Below are positions 24,112-32,010 of a stretch of DNA of 64,000 nucleotides, in pieces. This DNA comes from Leifsonia sp. NPDC080035 (GTDB lineage: Bacteria > Actinomycetota > Actinomycetes > Actinomycetales > Microbacteriaceae): assembly GCF_040050925.1 (NCBI RefSeq), contig NZ_CP157390.1:1178001-1242000 (forward strand), given 5' to 3'. The notes under the pieces were generated by a model, which saw only the letters and a list, made by a program, of their open reading frames with translations, ran no database searches and was not told the DNA's origin. Position numbers and translations under genes: made by a program. Position 1 is the stretch's first letter; each line of letters begins with the position of its first letter.

Positions 24112-25794
24112 GTGTTGCCACTTGGATCACTTGGGTTGTTCTCGATCGACCACGTCTTCTCGCAGGCCCCGCTCCTCGATTCCGGCGCCTTTCTCGCTGC
24201 AGCCAGGACACGTGGATACGATCTCTCACTCGCTTCCTTGGAGAAGCTAGTCAAGCTGGGGCTACTGGCACCGTTATTTCGGGTAGATGACCAGGAGATA
24301 CCTGGACGCGCAATCGACACTTCGGCCCACGAGAGTACCTGGCTAGCCCACTATGGACAAACCGGCCGCCTAAGAGATCCCTGGCAGGAAGGGCAATCCG
24401 AATGGTGGCCGTTGCTTCGCCCTGACGATGAGTCGAACGACTGGGACGATGGGTACTATTTCAGCCCGTGGCAGCTTCTGGAGATCCGGTACGCGCTCTC
24501 CGCCCTGCGAAGCAGGCCCTGGAATATCGCGCGCCATGCCGATGCCGTCAACCACGCGCGCGGCAGACGCGCCGAAACACTTGCCCTCGCCGCTTTGACG
24601 GACGCGTACCTGCCACAAATCATCGGCAAGGTTAGCTACCGGAGCGGCATCGATCGGCGAGAGGTGGACCGTGCGCGATACAACATCCCCGCGATCGCAA
24701 GATTAGCGGCTGTTGGGTACCCGGCAGCCCGCCTTCGTAAGCCGGCTGAGTTCTGGCTCTCGTCAGCCCACTCGTCCGATCCAATGATCGAGTGGTGGCC
24801 CTTAGTTCGCCATTCTGACCACAACGGTTGGTTCAAGACCCAGGGCCTCGTTCTCGATGCGATCTGGAAGCGAATCGCCGCGGAGATCTTTCTACGGGCG
24901 CACGAAGACCTGTCAAGTGAAGGGCAGCTGGAGGCGCTATCCCCGGAGAGCTCCGTGTCAAACGTCTGGGTACCCCTACTTGACCGGATCGGGCGACGCA
25001 GCGACCGAAGGCCCACTTTGGACCGCGCACTCGGACAGCTGTCGCTTTCTCCACAACCTCGCGTCATCCTGGTCGTAGAGGGACACACCGAACGCCTCCA
25101 CGTCGAGGCCCTACTTGAGCGACTCGGGATGCTTGGGGCAGGACGCGTTCGCGTGTACTTGCAGGGCACGTCGAGCGACAAGCCGAACCAGCTCGCCCGG
25201 CTGTTGGCACCTCGGCTAACTGACGCGGCTGCCGACCGCTTCATAGTGGACGGCGCGCCAACTGCACTGTTGATTGCGATGGACCCCGAAGGGAGCTGGC
25301 GGACGGAGGAGCAGCGCGATCGGGCGAGACGAAGCCTCCAGAAGGCAATCCAAGAGGAAGTAATACGCCAAGGCGCTTCGCTGAGCCAGGATGAACTCGA
25401 CATCCTCGTAGACGTAAGGACCTGGGGCGAGCACACTTACGAGCTCGCGAACTTCTCCGACGACGAGATCTACGAGGGCGTCGGTCGCGTACTTGGGGTA
25501 CGCGGAGATCAGTTCGAGAACGAAGAGCTGCGGTTGGCAATCAAGCATGTCCGAAGCGCGAAGTTGGACCTTAAGGTCGTCTTCGATCGTCTACGAGTTC
25601 CACAACTGAAGGGTGAGCTCGCGCGCGAACTCCTCCCTGTCGTCCTCGCGAAGGCAGACGACCCGAGCGGGTCGGCGTTGGCAGGAGCGCAGGTCCCGGT
25701 TGTGAAACTAGCTTTGGACGCTTACAGGCTCGTTCAGCGGCTGACGGCGCCTGGTTTCAGCCTGCAGGCGCCCGCCAACATAACGGCCGAGTAG
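24112..25794 (+). CDS. TOPRIM-domain protein of the island (OLD-like nuclease domain)
   Basis: A 560-residue protein. The GTG at 24112 has AGGAGG exactly 7 nt upstream, and a TAGAAT -10 box lies at 24059-24064, so this start is preferred over ATG 24076. Residues 1-300 are unrecognised and Trp-rich (EWWPLL, IEWWPLV appear twice, perhaps an internal duplication). The TOPRIM domain starts at VILVVEGHTE with Glu323 and has a second acidic cluster LIAMDPEG with Asp391, as in OLD-family nucleases. No ATPase domain is fused. A DNA- or RNA-cleaving defence protein is plausible; it is transcribed away from the NTase pair. Confidence 0.75.
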   Translation: MLPLGSLGLFSIDHVFSQAPLLDSGAFLAAARTRGYDLSLASLEKLVKLGLLAPLFRVDDQEIPGRAIDTSAHESTWLAHYGQTGRLRDPWQEGQSEWWPLLRPDDESNDWDDGYYFSPWQLLEIRYALSALRSRPWNIARHADAVNHARGRRAETLALAALTDAYLPQIIGKVSYRSGIDRREVDRARYNIPAIARLAAVGYPAARLRKPAEFWLSSAHSSDPMIEWWPLVRHSDHNGWFKTQGLVLDAIWKRIAAEIFLRAHEDLSSEGQLEALSPESSVSNVWVPLLDRIGRRSDRRPTLDRALGQLSLSPQPRVILVVEGHTERLHVEALLERLGMLGAGRVRVYLQGTSSDKPNQLARLLAPRLTDAAADRFIVDGAPTALLIAMDPEGSWRTEEQRDRARRSLQKAIQEEVIRQGASLSQDELDILVDVRTWGEHTYELANFSDDEIYEGVGRVLGVRGDQFENEELRLAIKHVRSAKLDLKVVFDRLRVPQLKGELARELLPVVLAKADDPSGSALAGAQVPVVKLALDAYRLVQRLTAPGFSLQAPANITAE

Positions 25795-25829
25795 TAGTTG
25801 ATCGAACCGTTCACTCTGCCGGAACGCCC

Positions 25830-25863
25830 AATGCCCAACTAGCTTGAGAATGCCCAACTAGCT
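25830..25863. repeat. Right-end direct repeats of the island
   Basis: AATGCCCAACTAGCT occurs at 25830-25844 and 25849-25863. The second copy supplies the TAG stop of the hydrolase gene (25858-25860, minus strand). The complement, CTAGTTGGGCATT, resembles the left-end motifs at 21135-21166. Confidence 0.7.
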
Positions 25864-26823
25864 CAGGACGTGACACCATCTTTCCCTTCGTGCATCCTGT
25901 GAATCCACACGCTGAAGCTCGGTCACGTCGAACACGGCTCGCACGAACTCGTGCGGGCGCTCACGCGGGAGGTTGTGGCCCGCGCCGTCCACCTGGCGGT
26001 GCTCGCGCGGGCCGGAGAAGTGCGCGGCGGCAGCGGTTCCGTCCGTCGCCGGGAAGTTGCCGTCGGCCGTGCCGTCGAGGGTGATCGTCGGAACCGGGAT
26101 GACCGGCTGTGTTGCGAGGAACCGTTCGAGTTCGGCGAACTGCTCGGCCCCGTCGGCGAATCCCATGCGGTGACGATACGAGTGGATCACGACGTCGACG
26201 TAGTCGGGATTCTCAAACGAGCGAGCCACGCGATCCAGTTCATCGTCCGTGAAGGACCAGTTCGGCGAGTTCCTGCGCCAGATGACCTCGGCGACGCCCC
26301 GCGGGTCGGCCGCGAGACCCGCCCGACCGCGCTCGGTGAGGAAGTAGAAGAAGTACCAGAAGCCCGCTTCGAGCCGAGGCGTCAGCGGGTGCGAGGCGGC
26401 CGCGATGTCCTGGATCAGGTAGCCGTTCACCGAGACCAGCCCCCGCACACGCTCCGGCCATGCCGCGGCGACCACGCAGGCCGCGCGGCCGCCCCAGTCG
26501 TACCCTGCCAGGACCGCCTCGGGCAGTTCGAGCGCATCCATCAGCTCCAGGACGTCCGTCCCGAGCGCGGCCTGCTGGCCGCTTCGCGGCGCGGCCGGAT
26601 CGAGGAACGTGGTGGGCCCGTGGCCGCGGAGGTAGGGGACGATCACTCTGCGGCCGGCGGATGCGAGTTCGCCGGCCACGTCGACGTAGCTGAGCGGGTC
26701 GTACGGGAACCCGTGAAGCAGGATCACGGGAGGCGATGCCGGGTCGCCGACGTCGTGGTACCCGACAGTGAGAGTGGCGGTGCGGATGCTTCGCAGCTCG
26801 CCGAGGCCTCGTGCGCGGCTCAT
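25858..26823 (-). CDS. Alpha/beta hydrolase (epoxide hydrolase/dehalogenase-like)
   Basis: A 321-residue hydrolase. HGFP forms the oxyanion region, AGYDWGGRAA has Asp in the nucleophile elbow (an Asp nucleophile as in epoxide hydrolases), and GAGHNLPRERP has the catalytic His. The last residues after FDVTELQ do not look like the family, and the stop lies in the island end repeat, so the C-terminus may have been replaced when the island entered. It follows another hydrolase in the same direction, separated by a strong hairpin. Confidence 0.88.
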   Translation of the reverse strand: MSRARGLGELRSIRTATLTVGYHDVGDPASPPVILLHGFPYDPLSYVDVAGELASAGRRVIVPYLRGHGPTTFLDPAAPRSGQQAALGTDVLELMDALELPEAVLAGYDWGGRAACVVAAAWPERVRGLVSVNGYLIQDIAAASHPLTPRLEAGFWYFFYFLTERGRAGLAADPRGVAEVIWRRNSPNWSFTDDELDRVARSFENPDYVDVVIHSYRHRMGFADGAEQFAELERFLATQPVIPVPTITLDGTADGNFPATDGTAAAAHFSGPREHRQVDGAGHNLPRERPHEFVRAVFDVTELQRVDSQDARRERWCHVLS

Positions 26824-26848
26824 CGTTCTTCCGTCCTCTGCTGCCTGG

Positions 26849-26883
26849 GGGCGTCCCCGGCGTTACCGGCGCCGGGGACGCCC
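26849..26883 (-). terminator. Strong hairpin between two hydrolase genes
   Basis: A perfect 14-bp stem (26849-26862 with 26870-26883; GGGCGTCCCCGGCG) and a 7-nt loop, just after the stop at 26889. There is no T-tract. It could end or attenuate the upstream esterase-hydrolase transcript. Confidence 0.7.
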
Positions 26884-26888
26884 ACGGC

Positions 26889-27635
26889 TCACGCTTCGAC
26901 GCCGACGGCCTCGACGGACGCGACGGCCGCCACTGCTGCCAGGATCGTCTCGGCGACGGCGCCCGGCTGGGACACGCTGAGAGCGTGGGAGCCGCCAGGC
27001 ACCTCGCGGCTCAGTCGAGCGTTGGCGCGCTCGGCGCCGGCGCGGTGCTCGGCGACCGGGATGTTCAGGTCCTGGTCGCTGTACACGCACCACGTCGGGA
27101 TGTTCTTCCAGCCCGGTGTCGCGGTCGGAAGGGGCTCGGTGAGAGCCGTCTGAGTGACCGGCCGCTGGGTCGCCGCCATCAGGCCGGCGGTCTCCGCCGA
27201 CACATCCGCGCAGAACTGCTGACGGAACAGCTCGGGCTTGATGACGAGCTCGATGGTCCCGTCGGAGAGCTCACGCGGTGCGAGAGCGTCGCCGAGGGTG
27301 CTGCCGGGGAACTCGGTCGACAGGTCGAACGCCGTCTGCCCGTGTTCCGGCACGAAGGCGTTGACGTAGACGAGCGCGCTCACCGCATCGTTCCCCGAGG
27401 AGGCCTCGGAGATCACGAGACCGCCGTACGAGTGCCCCACGAGCACGACGGGGCGCCCGACCGACGCGATCACGTCCCGGAGGTAGGCGGCGTCCCCGGC
27501 CAGGCTGCGCAGCGGGTTCGCGACGGCGATGCTCTCGACGCCGTTCCGGTGCAGCTGCTCGATGACGCCGTTCCAGCTCGCGGACTCCGCGAACGCGCCG
27601 TGGACCAGCACGACGGCCGGCTTCTGATCAGTCAT
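26889..27635 (-). CDS. Alpha/beta hydrolase (AB hydrolase 6 type)
   Basis: A 248-residue hydrolase: VVLVHGAFAESASW (oxyanion region), LVGHSYGG with the Ser nucleophile, YSDQDLNIPV (acid) and GGSHALSVSQP with His. Closely similar proteins are annotated as esterases or salicylate-ester-like hydrolases. The ATG at 27635 follows GGAGAGAG. It lies 20 bp after the esterase gene, so both are probably read from the ECF-type promoter at 28669-28694. Confidence 0.9.
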   Translation of the reverse strand: MTDQKPAVVLVHGAFAESASWNGVIEQLHRNGVESIAVANPLRSLAGDAAYLRDVIASVGRPVVLVGHSYGGLVISEASSGNDAVSALVYVNAFVPEHGQTAFDLSTEFPGSTLGDALAPRELSDGTIELVIKPELFRQQFCADVSAETAGLMAATQRPVTQTALTEPLPTATPGWKNIPTWCVYSDQDLNIPVAEHRAGAERANARLSREVPGGSHALSVSQPGAVAETILAAVAAVASVEAVGVEA

Positions 27636-27655
27636 TTTCTCTCTCTCCTGTGTTC

Positions 27656-28609
27656 TCAGTAGTCGGTTCGGAGTGCTTTGCGCAGCACACGGATGGCCTG
27701 CTCGACGGCCGCGGTCACCGCAGCGGACGACCGCAGCGGGTTGAGCATCATGAAGTCGTGGACGGTGCCGTTGTAGCGGACGGAGGTCGTTCGCACTCCC
27801 GCCTGGGTGAGCTTGCGGGCGTACGCCTCGCCCTCGTCGCGGAGGACGTCGTTCTCGTCGACGATCACGAACGCCTCCGGCAGCCCGGCCAGCTCTTCCA
27901 GGGTCGCGCGCAAGGGGGACGCGGTGATCTCGGCGCGCTTGCCGGCGTCCGGCAGATAGGCGTCCCAGAACCACGCCATCGCCTTCGCTGTGAGGTACGC
28001 ACCCTCGGCGAACTCGCGGTACGACTCGGTGTCCTGTGCAGCATCGGTGACGGGGTAGTACATCGACTGGTGCACGAACGTCACATCTCCGCGCTGCTTC
28101 GCCATGAGCGCCACCGCGGCCGTCATGTTGCCCCCGACGGAGTCGCCGGCGATCGCGAACCGCGAGATGTCCAGGCCGTGCTCGGCGGCGTGGGCGGTCA
28201 GCCACTGCGCGGTCGCGTACGCCTGCTCGATGGCGACGGGATACTGCGCCTCCGGGGAGCGGTCGTACTCGACGAACGCAAGCGCCGCTCGGGCTCCCAC
28301 GGCCAGCTCGCGGACGAGCCGATCGTGCGTCCCCGCGTTCCCGATGACCCAGCCGCCTCCGTGGATGTAGAGGATGACGGGAAGGTCGGCCGGGGCGTGA
28401 ACGGGCTTGATGAGCCGCACACGCACGTCGCCGACGGGTGCCGGGACGGTGATCCACGTCTCATCGACATCCAGCTTGTGGATCGGAGCGGACTGCAGGT
28501 CGTCCAGCACCTTCCGCGCGCCCTCGGGTCCGAGCTCGTAGAGGAACGGCGGCGTGGACGTCGCGTCGACGATGTCCTGCGCCTCCTTCTCAAGGATCGG
28601 TCTGCTCAT
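27656..28609 (-). CDS. Alpha/beta hydrolase-fold esterase (HSL family)
   Basis: A 317-residue esterase of the hormone-sensitive-lipase family: YIHGGGWVIGN (oxyanion hole), AGDSVGGNM with Ser nucleophile, DENDVLRDEGEAYARKL with the acid, and GTVHDF with His. It hydrolyses short-chain esters in the cytoplasm. The start follows an exact GTCAC-N16-CGGTC promoter by 60 bp, inside the end of the MFS gene, giving it its own promoter. Confidence 0.93.
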   Translation of the reverse strand: MSRPILEKEAQDIVDATSTPPFLYELGPEGARKVLDDLQSAPIHKLDVDETWITVPAPVGDVRVRLIKPVHAPADLPVILYIHGGGWVIGNAGTHDRLVRELAVGARAALAFVEYDRSPEAQYPVAIEQAYATAQWLTAHAAEHGLDISRFAIAGDSVGGNMTAAVALMAKQRGDVTFVHQSMYYPVTDAAQDTESYREFAEGAYLTAKAMAWFWDAYLPDAGKRAEITASPLRATLEELAGLPEAFVIVDENDVLRDEGEAYARKLTQAGVRTTSVRYNGTVHDFMMLNPLRSSAAVTAAVEQAIRVLRKALRTDY

Positions 28610-28664
28610 TTCGGTACTCCTCGATCTCTCTGGTCAGAGGTCGCGATCGCGTCCTCTCGGTCAG

Positions 28665-30116
28665 CTATGACCGCCGCGGTTCCGACGTTGTGACACGGGA
28701 GCTCGACGTCGACGGGACCGGGGCATGGCCAGACCCCGCGCCTGCCGTGACCACCGGAACCGGCGTGGGATTCCGGATCCACACTCCCGAGACGATCGCG
28801 CCGGCGAACAGTGCGACCGCGGCGGCGGAGACGAGCGTGTGGAACGCCGGCAGCTGGATCGTCGCTCCGCCGACCGACCCCGCGAGGGCCACCGCGATCA
28901 GGCCGGCCACACGGGACACCGCATTGTTCACGGCCGAAGCGATCCCCGCCCGGCCGGAGTCGACCGCCCCGAGAACCGTTGCGGTCAGGGGCGCGACGGT
29001 GATGGCCATTCCGATTCCGAACGCGCACACGGCAGGCAGCACCTCCGTCACGTAGTCCGCGCCCGCGGTGATCCTTAGCATCAGCAGGAACCCCGCGCCC
29101 GTGACCGCCGGTCCGACCGTCATCAGGAGCCGGGGGCCGACCTTGCCGCTCAACCGACCGAAGACGGCCGCGAGCGCGATGAGCAGGATGCTCGACGGCA
29201 CCATCGCGAAGCCGGCCGCCGTTGCGCTGTATCCGGCGCCCTGCTGCAGGAAGAGCGCGAGCGCGAAGGTGCCGACCGAGACTCCGCCGTAGATGAACGC
29301 CGTTGCGACATTGCCCGCCGAGAAGTCGCGTTGCCGGAAGATGGAGAGAGGAAGCATCGGGGAGGCGACCCGACGCTCCCAGAACACGAACGCGGTGAGT
29401 CCGACGGCTCCCAGCACGATCGCCCCGAGGATGACCGGCGAGCCCCACCCGAAGCGACCGCTCTCGATGAGGGCGAACACCGGGAGGCCCAGGCCGACGA
29501 CGCCGAGCAGCGCCCCCACCCAGTCCACGCGGGCGTCCGCCGTCCTGGCGGAGTCTGCAGGCAGCGCGCGAACCAGGAGAAGGGCCACGGCGATCGGCAC
29601 CAGGTTGATCGCGAAGACCCATCGCCACGAGAGCGTGTCGACGAGGACGCCGCCGACGATCGGCCCCGCGATGCTCGCCAGGCTCGTGATCGCCGTCCAC
29701 ACGCCGATCGCGCGAGCCTGGGCGGAGCCCTGGAATGCGCTCAGGATGAGCGCGAGCGAACTGGGCACCAGCAGCGCTCCGGCGATCCCCTGAAGACCGC
29801 GGGCGACGATGAGGATCTCCGCGGTGGGCGCGACGGCGCACGCGATCGACGCCACCCCGAACCCGAGAAGGCCCCACAACAGCACGCGCTTGCGCCCGAA
29901 GAGATCAGACAGCGATCCCGCGAGAAGGATCACCGAGCCCAGCGTCAGCAGGTAGGCGTCCACGATCCACTGCTGCGCTGCGAGGCCTCCACCCAGTTCG
30001 CGCCCGATCGCCGGCAGCGCCACGTTGACGACGCTGCCGTCCAGGAAGGCGATGAAGGTCGCCAGAACGGCGACCGCCAGGACGGTGCGCTGCAGTCGGG
30101 TATTCCACGTTGTCAT
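28665..30116 (-). CDS. MFS drug exporter (DHA2, EmrB/QacA type)
   Basis: A 483-residue transporter with 14 predicted membrane helices. TFIAFLDGSVVNVALPAIGREL (read as FLDGSVVNVALP) is the DHA2 motif, followed by DLFGRKRVLLWG (motif A) and ARGLQGIAGALLVPSS. It likely exports a toxic compound by proton antiport. The ATG at 30116 follows GGAGGAG. An exact GTCAC-N16-CGGTC promoter lies 42 bp upstream. Confidence 0.92.
   Translation of the reverse strand: MTTWNTRLQRTVLAVAVLATFIAFLDGSVVNVALPAIGRELGGGLAAQQWIVDAYLLTLGSVILLAGSLSDLFGRKRVLLWGLLGFGVASIACAVAPTAEILIVARGLQGIAGALLVPSSLALILSAFQGSAQARAIGVWTAITSLASIAGPIVGGVLVDTLSWRWVFAINLVPIAVALLLVRALPADSARTADARVDWVGALLGVVGLGLPVFALIESGRFGWGSPVILGAIVLGAVGLTAFVFWERRVASPMLPLSIFRQRDFSAGNVATAFIYGGVSVGTFALALFLQQGAGYSATAAGFAMVPSSILLIALAAVFGRLSGKVGPRLLMTVGPAVTGAGFLLMLRITAGADYVTEVLPAVCAFGIGMAITVAPLTATVLGAVDSGRAGIASAVNNAVSRVAGLIAVALAGSVGGATIQLPAFHTLVSAAAVALFAGAIVSGVWIRNPTPVPVVTAGAGSGHAPVPSTSSSRVTTSEPRRS
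28669..28694 (-). promoter_or_regulatory. ECF-type promoter before the esterase gene
   Basis: On the minus strand, GTCAC (28694-28690), 16 bp, CGGTC (28673-28669). The sequence is TGTCACAAC at the -35. It lies 60 bp upstream of the esterase start and within the end of the MFS gene. Confidence 0.7.
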
Positions 30117-30157
30117 TGCTCCTCCGAAGGTGCGAGGTCGTCCCGCTCGCCTGCTCT

Positions 30158-30183
30158 GACCGGAGACCGGGTGCGGCTGTGAC
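30158..30183 (-). promoter_or_regulatory. ECF-type promoter before the MFS gene
   Basis: On the minus strand, GTCAC (30183-30179), 16 bp, CGGTC (30162-30158) followed by AGAGC. It lies 42 bp upstream of the ATG at 30116. Confidence 0.75.
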
Positions 30184-30200
30184 ATGCGCGCGGGTATCTC

Positions 30201-30226
30201 GTCACAAACGAGGAGCGTCGCCGGTC
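30201..30226 (+). promoter_or_regulatory. ECF-type promoter facing right, no clear gene behind it
   Basis: GTCAC (30201-30205), 16 bp, CGGTC (30222-30226) followed by TGAGC, back to back with the MFS promoter. Downstream, 30227-30403 has no convincing gene, then comes the 30404-30437 hairpin. A short RNA of about 200 nt is possible. The rest of the 30117-30450 gap holds nothing else. Confidence 0.6.
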
Positions 30227-30403
30227 TGAGCATGCGATGCGTCCGGCCGAGCCGTGAGGTAAGAGCGGGAACACCGGGTTTCAGGCGGCCCTTCTCCCCC
30301 GTAGGGGCAGCGCCAAGCAGACCACGGCTGGTCCCTCCCGCCGCCGGACGCATCATGCCGACAGCGATCGACGCGCAGGAGGGGCCGATGCGGAACGTCG
30401 AGG

Positions 30404-30437
30404 GGAGCGCCCACCCGGAATGGAGGGTGGGCGCTCC
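30404..30437. terminator. Bidirectional terminator hairpin after the aldehyde dehydrogenase
   Basis: A perfect 13-bp stem (GGAGCGCCCACCC with its complement at 30425-30437) and an 8-nt loop, 14 bp after the dehydrogenase stop at 30451. There is no T-run. Confidence 0.75.
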
Positions 30438-30450
30438 ACGACGCGTCCGG

Positions 30451-31881
30451 CTACCTCAGGATCGCCGTGAGCTCGGTGAACTCCTCGACGCCAGCGCGCC
30501 CGAGTTCACGGCCGTTTCCCGACTGCTTGTAGCCGCCGAAGGGGGCGGCGGGGTTGAAGTCGGCACCGTTGATGTAGACCTGCCCCACCTTCAGCTGCCG
30601 AGCGACGCGGAGGGCGTGGTCGGCTTCGCCGAACACGGCGGCGGTGAGGCCGTACGACGTGCCGTCGGCGATCGACACCGCGTGCTCCTCGTCCCGGTAC
30701 GGGATGACCGACAGGACGGGGCCGAAGATCTCCTCCTGCGCGATCTCGGAGCCGGGGTCGACGTCCGCGAAGATCGTCGGGCGGATGTACGCTCCCTGCT
30801 CCAGACCGGGGATCCGGCCAGGGCCGCCCGCCACCAGGGTGGCACCGTCGGCGACGCCGCGCTCGATGAAGGCGTTCACGCGCTCCCACTGCGCTTCCGA
30901 TGCGAGCGGTCCGACCCGCACCGCCTCGTCGGTCGGATCGCCGACGGTGTACTGGTCGAGTGCTCTCACCAGCATGTCCACGACCTCGGCCTGGCGGTGG
31001 GCGGGCACCAGAAGCCTGGTCCACGCGCCGCACGCCTGGCCGGAGTTGGTGAAGACGGCGCCCAGCGTGTGCTGGACCGCGCTGTCGATGTCGGCGTCGT
31101 CGAGGACGACGTTCGCCGTCTTCCCCCCGAGCTCCAGCGCCACCCGCTTGACCGTCTCGGCCGCGACGACGGAGATCCGCTTTCCGGCCCGGGTGGATCC
31201 GGTGAACGAGATCATGTCGACGTCGGTGTGCGCGACGAGCGCCTCGCCGACGACCGGGCCGGTTCCGTAGACGACGTTGAAGACGCCAGCGGGAAAGCCG
31301 GCTGCGGCGCTGGCCTCGGCCAGGATCCGGATCGACAACGGCGCGAGCTCGGACGGTTTGAGGACGATGGCGTTCCCGGCCAGGAGCGCAGGCGCCACCT
31401 TTGTCATCACTTGCTGCAGGGGGAAGTTCCACGGCGTGATCGCGCCGACCACTCCGACGGCCTCGCGGACGATGGTCGCATTGCCGACCTGTTCGGTCCA
31501 CGCGATCTGCGGTTCGAGATCGGCGGTCGCCGCCGTGACGAGGGCGGGGAAACCCGCCTGGCCGACCCGGGAGAACGAGATCGGCACACCGATCTCCGCG
31601 GTGATGGCCTGAGCGATCTCCTCCCCGCGCTCGGTGAGCACCGCGGCGAGACGTCGCAGCGCGTCGGCCCGCGCTGCGGGGTCTGTGCCCGCCCAGCCGG
31701 GGAGCGCGGCGCGCGCGGCGGCGACCGCCCGGTCCACGTCGGACGCCGTCCCAGCGGGAGCGGATGCGACGACGCGTCCCGTCGCGGGGTCGATGACGTC
31801 GAGGGTGTCGCCGGTACCCGGGTTTTCCGCGCCACCGATCCAGTGGCCGCGAATGCTGAGGTGATCGTGTGTGTGTTCCAT
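30451..31881 (-). CDS. Aldehyde dehydrogenase (NAD-dependent)
   Basis: A 476-residue ALDH-superfamily enzyme. ITPWNFPLQQV and KPSELAPLS bind the cofactor, SFTGSTRAGKRI holds the glycine motif, LELGGK supplies the general base Glu, and NSGQACGAWTRLLV the catalytic Cys. The residues after that Cys (GAW) are unusual; TAG or GAP is more common. The C-terminal PFGGYKQSGNGRE is normal. It oxidises an aldehyde to the acid; the substrate is not shown. The ATG at 31881 is chosen by homology; the ribosome site is weak. It is divergent from an XRE regulator gene. Confidence 0.92.
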   Translation of the reverse strand: MEHTHDHLSIRGHWIGGAENPGTGDTLDVIDPATGRVVASAPAGTASDVDRAVAAARAALPGWAGTDPAARADALRRLAAVLTERGEEIAQAITAEIGVPISFSRVGQAGFPALVTAATADLEPQIAWTEQVGNATIVREAVGVVGAITPWNFPLQQVMTKVAPALLAGNAIVLKPSELAPLSIRILAEASAAAGFPAGVFNVVYGTGPVVGEALVAHTDVDMISFTGSTRAGKRISVVAAETVKRVALELGGKTANVVLDDADIDSAVQHTLGAVFTNSGQACGAWTRLLVPAHRQAEVVDMLVRALDQYTVGDPTDEAVRVGPLASEAQWERVNAFIERGVADGATLVAGGPGRIPGLEQGAYIRPTIFADVDPGSEIAQEEIFGPVLSVIPYRDEEHAVSIADGTSYGLTAAVFGEADHALRVARQLKVGQVYINGADFNPAAPFGGYKQSGNGRELGRAGVEEFTELTAILR

Positions 31882-31928
31882 GCATCCACGATCGCTCCGC
31901 GTCACGAAGGCAACCAGGCCAGGTCTGT

Positions 31929-31946
31929 CCGGGTCTCCCTACCCGG
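31929..31946. promoter_or_regulatory. Inverted repeat between ALDH and XRE genes
   Basis: CCGGGT-CTCCCT-ACCCGG, perfect 6-bp arms, lies in the 129-bp divergent region. It may be the site of the XRE regulator at 32011. Confidence 0.45.
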
Positions 31947-32010
31947 GTATGCGCCGTCCCCCGATAAGCCCGGCATGGCCGGACGAACACACGGACACGA
32001 GGATCGAATC

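Larger units (their letters stand above)
21119..25863. mobile_element. Accessory island next to tRNA-Gly
   Basis: From the tRNA to about 25863 the DNA is visibly richer in A and T and uses codons such as TTG, AGA and ATA that are rare on both sides. It holds two gene remnants, an NTase/unknown operon and a TOPRIM gene, with no housekeeping function. Related TAGTTGGGC motifs lie at both ends in opposite orientation. No integrase or transposase was found, so the mode of entry is unknown. The left 200 bp (21119-21318) contain only the end repeats. Confidence 0.6.

Noticed and set aside
21095..25822. Duplicate tRNA-Gly 3' end as island attachment site
   Set aside because: A weak match (CGAACCGTTCACTC near 25803) shares too few bases with the tRNA T-arm and acceptor, and no integrase is present.
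25830..25863. CRISPR array
   Set aside because: Only two 15-bp units with a 4-bp gap; no spacer of usual length and no cas genes anywhere in the window.
26849..26883. Riboswitch between the two hydrolase genes
   Set aside because: It is a simple perfect hairpin with no conserved aptamer pattern; terminator or attenuator is the simpler reading.
31901..31925. Possible sixth ECF promoter (GTCAC ... AGGTC) before the XRE gene
   Set aside because: The spacer is 15 bp and the -10 differs by one base, so it does not meet the exact rule of the other five.
30184..32010. Plus-strand frame joined to the XRE regulator, about 600 extra codons
   Set aside because: It is antisense to the aldehyde dehydrogenase and low in complexity; the XRE domain begins at ATG 32011.
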